A program made the position numbers and the translations under genes. Below the pieces are notes generated by a model. That model did not search any database. It was not told the origin of the DNA and worked only from the letters and a program-made list of their open reading frames with translations. Source: JAVBSN01 sp031547045 (GTDB taxonomy: Bacteria; Bacillota; Clostridia; Lachnospirales; Lachnospiraceae). Taken from it: 46,156 nucleotides of DNA. Positions 7,456-15,106 of this stretch are shown piece by piece (positions within the stretch are counted from its first letter, which is position 1; each line of letters begins with the position of its first letter). Where the stretch lies: NCBI GenBank assembly GCA_031547045.1, contig JAVBSN010000049.1, positions 1 to 46,156 of the forward strand, read 5' to 3'.

Positions 7456-9036
7456 TTAATTATTAATTGTTACATCTATAACATTATTTATACTACTTAC
7501 TACCGAATTAACTCCTGTAGTCTTAGCTACTTTTTGTGTAAAGCTTATATCATATTCAACACCAAATCTATTAGCTAAATGCTCTTTTATTTCTTTCTTT
7601 GGTACATCTCGATCAACTCTTTTAAGGGAAAAATTATCTCTCATAAATATATTAAATCCTGTATCTGTTGGATATATATCTTCTTGTCTAATTCCTTCAA
7701 AGTTTGTTGCAACCATTTTGGTAGGTACAGTTTTGAGCGCATCTACCAACTTAGCTTTATCTGACATTAACTTATTAATATCTTCCTTTGTTGCCTTAGG
7801 AATCTCTTTAGTAACAGTAGCTTCTGCATTATCAACCTTCTGTATAACTTGAACATTGTTAGACATCTCTGATAACTTTTTATCTAGATTCATTTCTAAT
7901 GTTAATACCCTATCTGAAATAGAATCTATATTACCACGCTCCATTGATGGAACGCATAATTTTATTATTGCTAGTTCAAGCATTACTCTTTTTTGTGTGG
8001 CATATTTAATTGTATTAGATAATTCAGAAAATATTCTTATATATCTTATTAAACTCTCTATTTCTAGTTTGCTTGCAGTTATCTTAAGATTCTCTATATT
8101 CTCCTGTGACATATCTAGAGAATCTACTCCTTTTTCTGATGCCTTAACAAGTAACAAATTACGCATATACCATGTGAATTCTATTATAAATTGACCTAAG
8201 TCTCTACCCTGCCATATGACATTATCTATTACTTCAACTGCTTTTACTGTATCCTTATCTATTATAGTATCCATAAGATTATTGAACACTTCAATATCAA
8301 CAGCTCCTAATACTTCTAATACATTTTCATAAGTTAATTCTTGCCCCAAATAAAATGCTATACATTGGTCAAGTAAACTTAATCCATCTCGCATAGAACC
8401 ATCTGCCACTTTTGCTATGTATTGTATGGCTTTTTCTTCAGCAGATATTCCTTCTCTATTTACTAAATCCATTAGTCTATCAGCTATTACATCTAAAGAT
8501 ATTCTTCTAAAATCATATCTCTGACATCTTGATAAAATTGTAATTGGAATCTTATGAGCTTCTGTTGTTGCCAATATAAATATTACATATGATGGTGGTT
8601 CTTCAAGGGTTTTTAAGAGAGCATTAAATGCTCCTATAGAAAGCATGTGAACCTCATCAATTATATATATCTTATACTTTCCACTAGCTGGAGAGTATTG
8701 AACTTGTTCTCTTATTTCACGAATGTTATCAACACCATTGTTAGAGGCTGCATCTATTTCAATAACATTCATTGAACTTCCTTGTGATATAGCCTTACAA
8801 GTTTCACATTCATTACAAGGACTTCCATCACTAAGTGGGTTCTCGCAATTAACTGCTTTTGCAAATAATTTAGCTACTGTTGTCTTACCTGTTCCTCTTG
8901 TTCCACAGAATAGATAAGCATGTCCAACTCTATCATGTATAATCTGATTCTTTAATGTAGTAACTATATGCTCCTGTCCCTTTACTTCTGCAAATTCGTT
9001 AGGTCTCCATTTTCTATATAATGCTACATATGACAT
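7456..9036 (-). CDS. dnaX: DNA polymerase III gamma/tau subunit
   Basis: This 526-residue clamp-loader ATPase begins MSYVALYRKWRPNEF. Walker A GTRGTGKT is at 45-52, the zinc module cysteines are at 64, 74, 77 and 80, and Walker B IIDEVH is at 125-130; the SRC sensor motif (LSRCQRYDFRRI) follows. The C-terminal part past about residue 370 is the less conserved tau-like region. AAGGAGA lies seven bases before the ATG. Stop of the upstream gene is only 17 bases away, so dnaX is probably read from the promoter at 10096-10124 together with ybaB and recR. Confidence 0.98.
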   Translation of the reverse strand: MSYVALYRKWRPNEFAEVKGQEHIVTTLKNQIIHDRVGHAYLFCGTRGTGKTTVAKLFAKAVNCENPLSDGSPCNECETCKAISQGSSMNVIEIDAASNNGVDNIREIREQVQYSPASGKYKIYIIDEVHMLSIGAFNALLKTLEEPPSYVIFILATTEAHKIPITILSRCQRYDFRRISLDVIADRLMDLVNREGISAEEKAIQYIAKVADGSMRDGLSLLDQCIAFYLGQELTYENVLEVLGAVDIEVFNNLMDTIIDKDTVKAVEVIDNVIWQGRDLGQFIIEFTWYMRNLLLVKASEKGVDSLDMSQENIENLKITASKLEIESLIRYIRIFSELSNTIKYATQKRVMLELAIIKLCVPSMERGNIDSISDRVLTLEMNLDKKLSEMSNNVQVIQKVDNAEATVTKEIPKATKEDINKLMSDKAKLVDALKTVPTKMVATNFEGIRQEDIYPTDTGFNIFMRDNFSLKRVDRDVPKKEIKEHLANRFGVEYDISFTQKVAKTTGVNSVVSSINNVIDVTINN

Positions 9037-9053
9037 CTTATTATCTCCTTAAG

Positions 9054-10064
9054 CTATCGCTTGTATCTAAATCTAAATATCTGATCTAACATTCTAAGGG
9101 TTTTGAAATTACCCTTGGCTGTTATCTCCCCTGACATAAATCCCTTTTGGAAGGTTACTTTTCCTGCAATGATATTCTTAATTACTTTGTTAGAAACTTT
9201 CATTACTACGTCACCTTCTGTATCTTCAGTATATTCACATTTAACTGTTTCTGGATCAACATCTATAGCAAGATTCTTATTTATATCACATAATATTAAT
9301 ATATATTTAGCACTAAAATCTGGTTCTGGATAATAATTCTTCATAAATTCATCTATATATATATCATCTGAGCCTGCTGGTTTCTTACTATCATCACCTA
9401 GCATCTCTTTAAACTTAGCTGTTAACTCTTGTATGTCTTCCTTCTGTTTCTTAACATATCCATCATCAGATACAAATTTAGAAAGTTGCTCACTTTCTTG
9501 TGGTGTTAAATCTATGGATTTTGTCTTAAGGATATTTTCCTTAATAGCACTATTACTAGTAGGTAAACTAACTGTTTTCTGACTTATTGATCTATATAAA
9601 TTCTCTGCGCTTTTCTCAATTATTGTTGTATATCCTGTGTTAGATTCAAATTCTGCAAAATTAGCAACATATGCAGCTAGACCATTAATAGGTATTCCAC
9701 CAAGCATGTCCCATGCTTTTGCTAATGTTATCTCTGCTTCTTTCTCACCATAAGTTGTTGCCATAGCAATTGGTAGCATGTACATACTAGATATTTTGCT
9801 CTTATCCCCATACTGCCAGCACATATCTAAAAATAGCTGCATTAATCCGCCAATACCCATCCACTCAACTGTAGTTGCAAGAATTACACCATCTGCATCT
9901 TTAAGGGTTGCTGGCAAAGTAGCTATTGCATTTTTATCTTTATATAAATCATATTTAACCACGTCAACTCTAAGTTCTTCTAAAACTTCTGTAATCTTAG
10001 AAAGAACATATAAAGTAGGGTCATCTATTAAACCTCTTCCGCCATAATAAATATTTACCTTCAA
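9054..10064 (-). CDS. Flavodoxin-like NAD(P)H FMN reductase fused to SCP2 sterol-carrier domain
   Basis: The N-terminal part (about residues 1-155) is a flavodoxin-like FMN reductase domain: VNIYYGGRGLIDDPT, then DADGVILATTVEWMGIGGLMQLFLD. After a polar linker, about residues 245-336 (DKNLAIDVDPETV-type stretch, IIAGKVTFQKGFMSGEITAKGN) match the SCP2 lipid-binding fold, including the G-KGDMKL-like ending. So it may combine flavin redox chemistry with binding of a hydrophobic ligand; the substrate is unknown. I choose the TTG at 10064 because GAGGTGG lies seven bases before it. The TTG at 10085 is only one base from its AAGGAG. A promoter is visible at 10096-10124. It precedes dnaX by 17 bases. 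Confidence 0.85.
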   Translation of the reverse strand: MKVNIYYGGRGLIDDPTLYVLSKITEVLEELRVDVVKYDLYKDKNAIATLPATLKDADGVILATTVEWMGIGGLMQLFLDMCWQYGDKSKISSMYMLPIAMATTYGEKEAEITLAKAWDMLGGIPINGLAAYVANFAEFESNTGYTTIIEKSAENLYRSISQKTVSLPTSNSAIKENILKTKSIDLTPQESEQLSKFVSDDGYVKKQKEDIQELTAKFKEMLGDDSKKPAGSDDIYIDEFMKNYYPEPDFSAKYILILCDINKNLAIDVDPETVKCEYTEDTEGDVVMKVSNKVIKNIIAGKVTFQKGFMSGEITAKGNFKTLRMLDQIFRFRYKR

Positions 10065-10095
10065 CTGTAATCCACCTCTTTTCAAACTCCTTTAT

Positions 10096-10124
10096 ATTAT
10101 AGTCTGAAATCCTCGATTTTACAA
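10096..10124 (-). promoter_or_regulatory. Promoter of the flavodoxin-SCP2 / dnaX / ybaB / recR operon
   Basis: On the minus strand TTGTAA (10124-10119), a 17-base spacer and a perfect TATAAT (10101-10096) lie about 30 bases before the TTG start at 10064. Confidence 0.75.
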
Positions 10125-10266
10125 TAATAAGTGTGTCTAAATTAATTAATTTGTAATGTATATCAATTGTCCGCATTCTATTACATCTATATTCTTAATC
10201 ATAACCCATAGAGTAGTTTTTATTCTGTAGTCAGAAAAACTATAACCTTTTAGATATTTAACATGT

Positions 10267-10829
10267 CTACTTGACAGAGGGCATATCAAACTTTGTCCTC
10301 TTCTTAATTTTCCACGTCCCTGTCTTCTTCGAACCTTCACGAACAATAATTTCCTTTCCTATTAATCCTTCTATCGCTCTTTTGATAGTTACTTCCGCAC
10401 ATCCAATTTGTTCTGATAGCTTTTTACGACTAAGTGTTCCATCTTTTTTAAGCATTTCCAACACCTTATTTTCCATAAAAGTCATTTTAATGGAATCATT
10501 TATTGGGTCATTTATTGCATTCATATTTTGTTTTTTAACAAAATCCGAATGTAAGGGTATTTCTACCCTAAATGCTTTTCGTTCCTCATCTGTATAAAAA
10601 ATAGCCTTTGAAGAGCCATTTTTCTCAAGATTGATTTGTATTGTTGGAATACCTGTTGAATGTCCTTCACATAAATCAAGTTCCTTCAGGAACTCACCCA
10701 ATCTTCTATTTCTATACATACGTGTAACAAATCTTTCTCCATCTTCTATTACCTTTATCGAAATAGATCTATCTTATAATTTACCTTAGTCACTTTTTCT
10801 TCAATAATCATATCCTGCAACTTTTCCAT
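10267..10829 (-). pseudogene. Remnant of an AlbA_2 / RecG-like ATP-binding transcriptional regulator
   Basis: The readable end (150 codons from 10719) holds YRNRRLGEFLKELDLCEGHSTGIPTIQ, the hallmark C-terminal region of AlbA_2 regulators, followed by a winged helix (TLSRKKLSEQIGCAEVTIKRAIEGL). In-frame codons before the ATG continue the family pattern (DRSISIKVIEDGERFVTR) back to a TAA at about 10762. Further upstream, from 10829, a second reading frame gives MEKLQDMIIEEKVTKVNYKI, which fits the family just before its NYPYEAIEEA motif. The ATP-binding middle part that should lie between is missing. So this is a gene with a large N-terminal loss, an internal deletion and stops. It sits at the boundary between the dnaX block and the Tad pilus block. 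Confidence 0.8.
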
Positions 10830-10866
10830 AGTTCTTTTATATCTTTTTGTATTTTATCTAAAGTAA

Positions 10867-12252
10867 TTACATTTCAATATTCACTACATATATGGATTGA
10901 GCAAATGCTATCTTGTCTTGATTCTTTATCACAATTGCCAAACTGCTTTGAATTCTGCAATTATTAACATATGTACCATTTGTAGAATTCAAATCTGTGA
11001 TATACCAATTACTATTTTGAAAAAATATGGTTGCATGTACTCTACTTATACCACTATCTTGTATTATTACATTACACCGTACGCTACTACTACCAATAAT
11101 ATTTGATTGTTTATTAAGATAGATATTATTTATTATGCTTTTTTGAGAGACTAACATAATATTGCTTTGCTTTTTCTTATATACAAGTAATACTGTTTCT
11201 TCATCACCTGTATCCGCTATCATTAATTCGGTATCATCATTAGAATAATCTATTTCTTGCCTAGTCTGAATTACATTAGAAATATCTACCTCTGAATTTT
11301 TCTTAATTATATTAGAAATATCTATCTCCGAACGTCTCTTAACTATATTAGAAAATTCTACTTCTGAATTATTCTGAACTGCTCTAGAATCGTCTTCTAT
11401 TTTTTCTTCTTCATCACTACTTCTTAATAAAAATACTATAACCCCCAATGATACAAGCAACACTACTCCTAATTTATAATCCATTGAGTTTGCAATACCT
11501 TTAATTATTCTAAATATTATTATTGTCATAGAAATGCCATCTAGTACAATTGCATTTGTACAAAATACTTTATAAGGTTTAACTTTATTATCTTTACTTA
11601 TTATTTTTCTTAATTTACTTTTTTCTTTTATTTGGATGTCTTCTCTATCATCTTGATTGTAGTTATGCCTTTCCGTGCAACTACCTACACTCTTCCCATT
11701 ATTTTCCGAGCTATAATAATCCTTATTTGCTAACTTAATAAATCCTTCCATAGACATGTTATATCCTTGCATATATTCATATAAGTTATATATGTATTCT
11801 ACTCCCATTTTATCTTGTGGATTAATACCGCTTATTAACTCTTCAATTAATTCCCTTATTTGATCTGTTATAATTTTATTGTATCCTTCACCATAACAAA
11901 ACTTTAGATTGTTACTTTTTATATCCACAAAAATATCATCAACATTTATAATTAAATTATTTACTGATAATAAATATTCTTCTATTTCCAATATACATTT
12001 AATAATATCTCCTATAATCCTTGACAATTCATCATATGATAGTTTACAGCCATCTAAAAATTCTTTAAATGGCTGCATTGTATTAATTTTATATTCGTAT
12101 ATTTTGCTATTATCACATGCCTTAATATCTACTGGCAGTAAATGTACAAACTTATTATTTATTAATACATTTATTTCATAATTATATTTATTTCCTTCTA
12201 TTGTTATTATGTAATAGTTATCAAATCCTCTATTGCAATACTCTCTCTTCAA
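10867..12252 (-). CDS. FHA-domain membrane protein of Tad pilus cluster (DUF6382-type N-terminus)
   Basis: The 461-residue protein has an N-terminal globular region (about 1-180) like the DUF6382 domain seen with FHA domains in Lachnospiraceae, then two short hydrophobic segments (about 232-275, KVFCTNAIVLDGISMTIIIF and MDYKLGVVLLVSLGVIVFLL). A linker of four 12-residue repeats (NSEVEFSNIVKR, RSEIDISNIIKK, NSEVDISNVIQT, RQEIDYSNDDTE) follows, and a C-terminal FHA domain at about 379-457 (IIGSSS, GISRVHATIFF, LNSTNGTYVNN). FHA domains bind phosphothreonine, so it may tie pilus assembly to Ser/Thr kinase signalling. Start is TTG with GAGGGAGG seven bases ahead; it overlaps the upstream TadE-like gene by 23 bases. 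It is the last gene of the pilus operon. Confidence 0.88.
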   Translation of the reverse strand: MKREYCNRGFDNYYIITIEGNKYNYEINVLINNKFVHLLPVDIKACDNSKIYEYKINTMQPFKEFLDGCKLSYDELSRIIGDIIKCILEIEEYLLSVNNLIINVDDIFVDIKSNNLKFCYGEGYNKIITDQIRELIEELISGINPQDKMGVEYIYNLYEYMQGYNMSMEGFIKLANKDYYSSENNGKSVGSCTERHNYNQDDREDIQIKEKSKLRKIISKDNKVKPYKVFCTNAIVLDGISMTIIIFRIIKGIANSMDYKLGVVLLVSLGVIVFLLRSSDEEEKIEDDSRAVQNNSEVEFSNIVKRRSEIDISNIIKKNSEVDISNVIQTRQEIDYSNDDTELMIADTGDEETVLLVYKKKQSNIMLVSQKSIINNIYLNKQSNIIGSSSVRCNVIIQDSGISRVHATIFFQNSNWYITDLNSTNGTYVNNCRIQSSLAIVIKNQDKIAFAQSIYVVNIEM

Positions 12253-12640
12253 TTATCTGCCTCCCTCTAAGATATTTGCTTATATTATTAATAGCCATAT
12301 TATAATCACAGTTGGTTATCATCGAATATTCACCTATTGGCGTTATTGTTAATATTTTATTTTCTGCTTTAATATATAATTTACCTAATACAATTTTATT
12401 TTCTAGCAAGGTATATTCACTAAAGGTTCCATCTAATTCAAGTTCTATATCTTCTTCAATTTCTTGTTTTTTTAATAATGATAGATTACTCACTTCTTTC
12501 GTAATATAACACCTTAGTTTTGCCTCATCTAATACAAACACCAACAACTTAATTAATATAAAAGATATAATTATTATAATTGGCATAACTAGGGTCATTT
12601 CTAAAGTTGCACTTCCTTTATTTTTGCCTATTTTCTTCAT
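12230..12640 (-). CDS. TadE-like pilus assembly protein
   Basis: The 136-residue protein starts MKKIGKNKGSATLEMTLVMP followed by one membrane segment (about 17-37), the pseudopilin-like TadE signature with Glu14 in the position expected of prepilin-like processing. The rest is a short extracytoplasmic beta-rich domain. AAAGGA lies eight bases before the ATG. It overlaps the FHA gene start by 23 bases and follows another TadE-like gene by 24 bases, so the three are one transcript. TadE-type minor pseudopilins help assemble Flp pili. Confidence 0.85.
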   Translation of the reverse strand: MKKIGKNKGSATLEMTLVMPIIIIISFILIKLLVFVLDEAKLRCYITKEVSNLSLLKKQEIEEDIELELDGTFSEYTLLENKIVLGKLYIKAENKILTITPIGEYSMITNCDYNMAINNISKYLRGRQIIEERVLQ

Positions 12641-12664
12641 ATTCTATTTCCTTTTATTATTTAT

Positions 12665-13417
12665 CTATTTTCCACATCTGCTACATTCTCTTAATCCACT
12701 TGTATATTCTAGCTTTACCCTGCTTACCGACCGCTTAAGTCCACTACACCCAGAAAAATAATGATAACAATCTCCAGATGTTGTTATATATACTTTTTCA
12801 CTATAATTACTTTCATCTCCACAGATTTTGCAGGAGATATATTTGCTGTTTGTGTTATGTAAACTGTTTTTACTTACTTCTTTTATACCTAACTTAATAT
12901 GTGTACAACTCCTACTATTGTGATATACTTGTCCATTTTCAGCTACATACACATACTTAACTTTTTCATCTTCATAAAAATATCCTACAAAAGCTTTTTG
13001 CCTAACTTGTAATGGTGTAAGTATGCCATATACATTAATAAATGGAATATTAATCTCTTTGCTATAATAGCTATGCAATTCTACATACCCATCTGAATCC
13101 AACAATTCTGATGATGTATAATATGCCATATCTCTTGCTGTACTCATCATTTCAAAATATTTATCTTGTTCTAAAATAATTATTTTTCCAAAACTAAATA
13201 TTGTTATAAATAAAAATATAAATATGGGCATAGTAAGTGTTGCTTCTATAACAGCATTTCCTTGGTTATTAGAGATGATATGTAATGCACTCTTATTCCA
13301 ACAAACTTTTTGAAAAAAAGTATTTGCAAGAGTTCGTACCTGGAGAGGTTTAATTTTTTTATTATTTTTTATTTTATTCAATTCTATTTTTCTTTGTTTG
13401 TCTTTATAAGAGAACAT
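12665..13417 (-). CDS. TadE-like protein with two C-terminal His/Cys modules
   Basis: This 250-residue protein has a long basic N-terminal extension (about 45 residues, KIELNKIKNNKKIKPLQ), then the TadE motif NNQGNAVIEATLTMPIFIFLF and one membrane segment (about 58-78). The extracytoplasmic C-terminal half carries two similar modules: YVAENGQVYHNSRSCTHIK ... CKICG and YITTSGDCYHYFSGCSGLK ... CSRCG. Each has a YHxxxxC pattern and a CxxCG end, like the small putative metal-binding modules found in bacterial surface and nuclease proteins. Position in the operon is between DUF5702 and the second TadE. It could be a minor pilin carrying a metal-stabilised tip domain; that is inference. GGGG precedes the ATG by nine bases, so the start is moderately sure. 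Confidence 0.82.
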   Translation of the reverse strand: MFSYKDKQRKIELNKIKNNKKIKPLQVRTLANTFFQKVCWNKSALHIISNNQGNAVIEATLTMPIFIFLFITIFSFGKIIILEQDKYFEMMSTARDMAYYTSSELLDSDGYVELHSYYSKEINIPFINVYGILTPLQVRQKAFVGYFYEDEKVKYVYVAENGQVYHNSRSCTHIKLGIKEVSKNSLHNTNSKYISCKICGDESNYSEKVYITTSGDCYHYFSGCSGLKRSVSRVKLEYTSGLRECSRCGK

Positions 13418-13433
13418 TACATATTACCCCTAA

Positions 13434-14795
13434 CTAATAACTTATTTCTTTATCAAAATAATATATATATTTCTGATTATTAATGTTTGATATTAACCTT
13501 GAATCAAATTCCATATATCCATTTACTTTTATGATATAAGCACAATTTTGTATTCTAAAATCAGATTCATATTGCTGTATATTTATTTCCATTAAATCTA
13601 ACATTCTATAATATTGATTATCCTTATTAATAGACATCGCTAATAATATAACCAAATAATCTTCATAGCTTAGATTATCTATTGTTTCACCACTCATTAT
13701 GTCCCGTACATCATCTAGACTATCTAGATAAGCCCATGCCGCTAATATTATATTTTGATAAACATCTATTGCCTCTTCTGTCACGGTTATCACCGACAAT
13801 GCCGTTGCTAAAACTAATGCTGTTGCTTTTTTACTTTCATTACTATTAATATCTATATAATTCACTACATACCTATGAAATAATATTTTATTTGCAACAG
13901 ATTCTAGATTGTCATAATCTTTATCTTTTCCTGTAATTAAATATTCCACTTCATAATCAAGCACCGTATCATACTTTACTGAACTTCTATAATTGCTAAA
14001 GCAATTCATAGCATATATAATAACTTCTAGCTTTTCTTTGCCCAATCCATCTAGTATATTATTAAAATCCAAAAGCTCTTCATCTGCATTAATATTACTT
14101 ATATTACTAAAACTAATATCTATGTCACTAGCACTTAATATATTGTTTTCTCCATACTCTATTTGATTATTAGAAGGTATTGACTCTGTTTCAATTTTAT
14201 TAGTAGATATATGAACATTTTTAGGGATAACATAGCTTAATATTCCATTATCCATTATTCTTTCAATAACATTTCTTGGATCTTCTACTTCATCAAATAA
14301 ATCTCCTGTATCTTCTTCATCTTGTCCTACCTCAGACCCATCTTCACCTATAGTTACTCTCTCTATCAGATCTTGGGTTACATCAATTACCCCCTCTGTC
14401 TTTATATATTCTTTTATTTGCTTTTTAAAATTGCTTAAATTGTTATCTGTAACGCTAATATAATCTACGAGAAATACATCTTTTATTTCATAAATGTATA
14501 ATCCATTATTTAATGGTGGATTAAGATTATATTCTAAATAATCTATTACTTTTTCTTCTAAATAAGCTTCTCCTCTTCCACCATAATCAACATCTAAAGC
14601 TATTAAATGGTATCTCTTAAATAATTCACTATTATAATCTGCCATTATGCTGTACATTGCTCCAGAGGTACTAACCTCTGCTCTGCTTCGCCCCATATAT
14701 ACTCTTATGCCCTCTAAAATAGTCATAAAAAACATTAATACAATGGAAATACTCAAGCACAAATACACTGTTATTTGACCTTTATTCTTATAAAT
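13434..14795 (-). CDS. DUF5702 Tad-associated protein, probable ATT start
   Basis: The protein belongs to the DUF5702 group found in Gram-positive Tad loci: KNKGQITVYLCLSISIVLMF then SRAEVSTSGAMYSIMADYN and FKRYHLIALDVDYGG. It has one N-terminal membrane segment and a large outside domain. The first conventional start (GTG, 14768) lies inside the membrane signature and has no ribosome site. A perfect AAGGAGG (14803-14809) is seven bases before an in-frame ATT at 14795, which gives MYKNKGQITVYLCLS, the proper family N-terminus. I therefore call ATT as the start (453 codons). Function is unknown beyond pilus association; TadG-like proteins play the comparable role in Gram-negatives. Confidence 0.8.
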   Translation of the reverse strand: MYKNKGQITVYLCLSISIVLMFFMTILEGIRVYMGRSRAEVSTSGAMYSIMADYNSELFKRYHLIALDVDYGGRGEAYLEEKVIDYLEYNLNPPLNNGLYIYEIKDVFLVDYISVTDNNLSNFKKQIKEYIKTEGVIDVTQDLIERVTIGEDGSEVGQDEEDTGDLFDEVEDPRNVIERIMDNGILSYVIPKNVHISTNKIETESIPSNNQIEYGENNILSASDIDISFSNISNINADEELLDFNNILDGLGKEKLEVIIYAMNCFSNYRSSVKYDTVLDYEVEYLITGKDKDYDNLESVANKILFHRYVVNYIDINSNESKKATALVLATALSVITVTEEAIDVYQNIILAAWAYLDSLDDVRDIMSGETIDNLSYEDYLVILLAMSINKDNQYYRMLDLMEINIQQYESDFRIQNCAYIIKVNGYMEFDSRLISNINNQKYIYYFDKEISY

Positions 14796-14831
14796 AGTTT
14801 TACCTCCTTATCCTATATATCCTATTCTCTA

Positions 14832-14867
14832 TATTAGTAGATAGCCCATACGGGCTATTTACTAATA
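14832..14867 (-). repeat. Stem-loop at the 3' end of the Flp pilin gene
   Basis: Arms TATTAGTAGATAGCCC (14832-14847) and GGGCTATTTACTAATA (14852-14867) match 15 of 16 around a four-base loop ATAC. The stem covers the pilin stop codon (14862-14864) and is not followed by a clear T run. Inference: an RNA-stabilising or partly terminating hairpin that raises pilin over the assembly genes. Confidence 0.75.
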
Positions 14868-15032
14868 TACTTTCTTGGCACTTTTATTAATTGAATTCCA
14901 TATATTTTCTACCAACTTAGTTATTTGATCTTGAAATATTATTACTATAGCTATAAGAACCACTATAATTAAGATAACTTCTACTACTCCCATACCACTT
15001 TCATCTTCCCAAAATTCTTTAATCCAATTCAT
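14862..15032 (-). CDS. flp: Flp-type (type IVb) pilin, 56 aa
   Basis: The ATG at 15032 follows AAGGAGGTG six bases upstream; an upstream ATG at 15095 lacks a site. The 56-residue precursor has MNWIKEFWEDESG as leader, then MGVVEVILIIVVLIAIVIIF. Cleavage after Gly13 would leave Glu at position 5 of the mature protein, the prepilin signature, followed by the hydrophobic helix. The short mature length (43 residues) is typical of Flp pilins. The Tyr that usually follows Glu5 is Val here. The prepilin peptidase is encoded at 19307-19711. The gene is followed at once by a 16-bp stem-loop. Confidence 0.93.
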   Translation of the reverse strand: MNWIKEFWEDESGMGVVEVILIIVVLIAIVIIFQDQITKLVENIWNSINKSAKKVY

Positions 15033-15106
15033 AGTTTTCACCTCCTTAGTAAATATATTTCTATCTATAACAAGATTTTTCAAAACATACCTCACTATAT
15101 TAATTC

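Noticed and set aside
10146..10346. Arg-rich open frame inside the AlbA_2 remnant
   Set aside because: Out of frame with the recognisable winged helix; no ribosome site.
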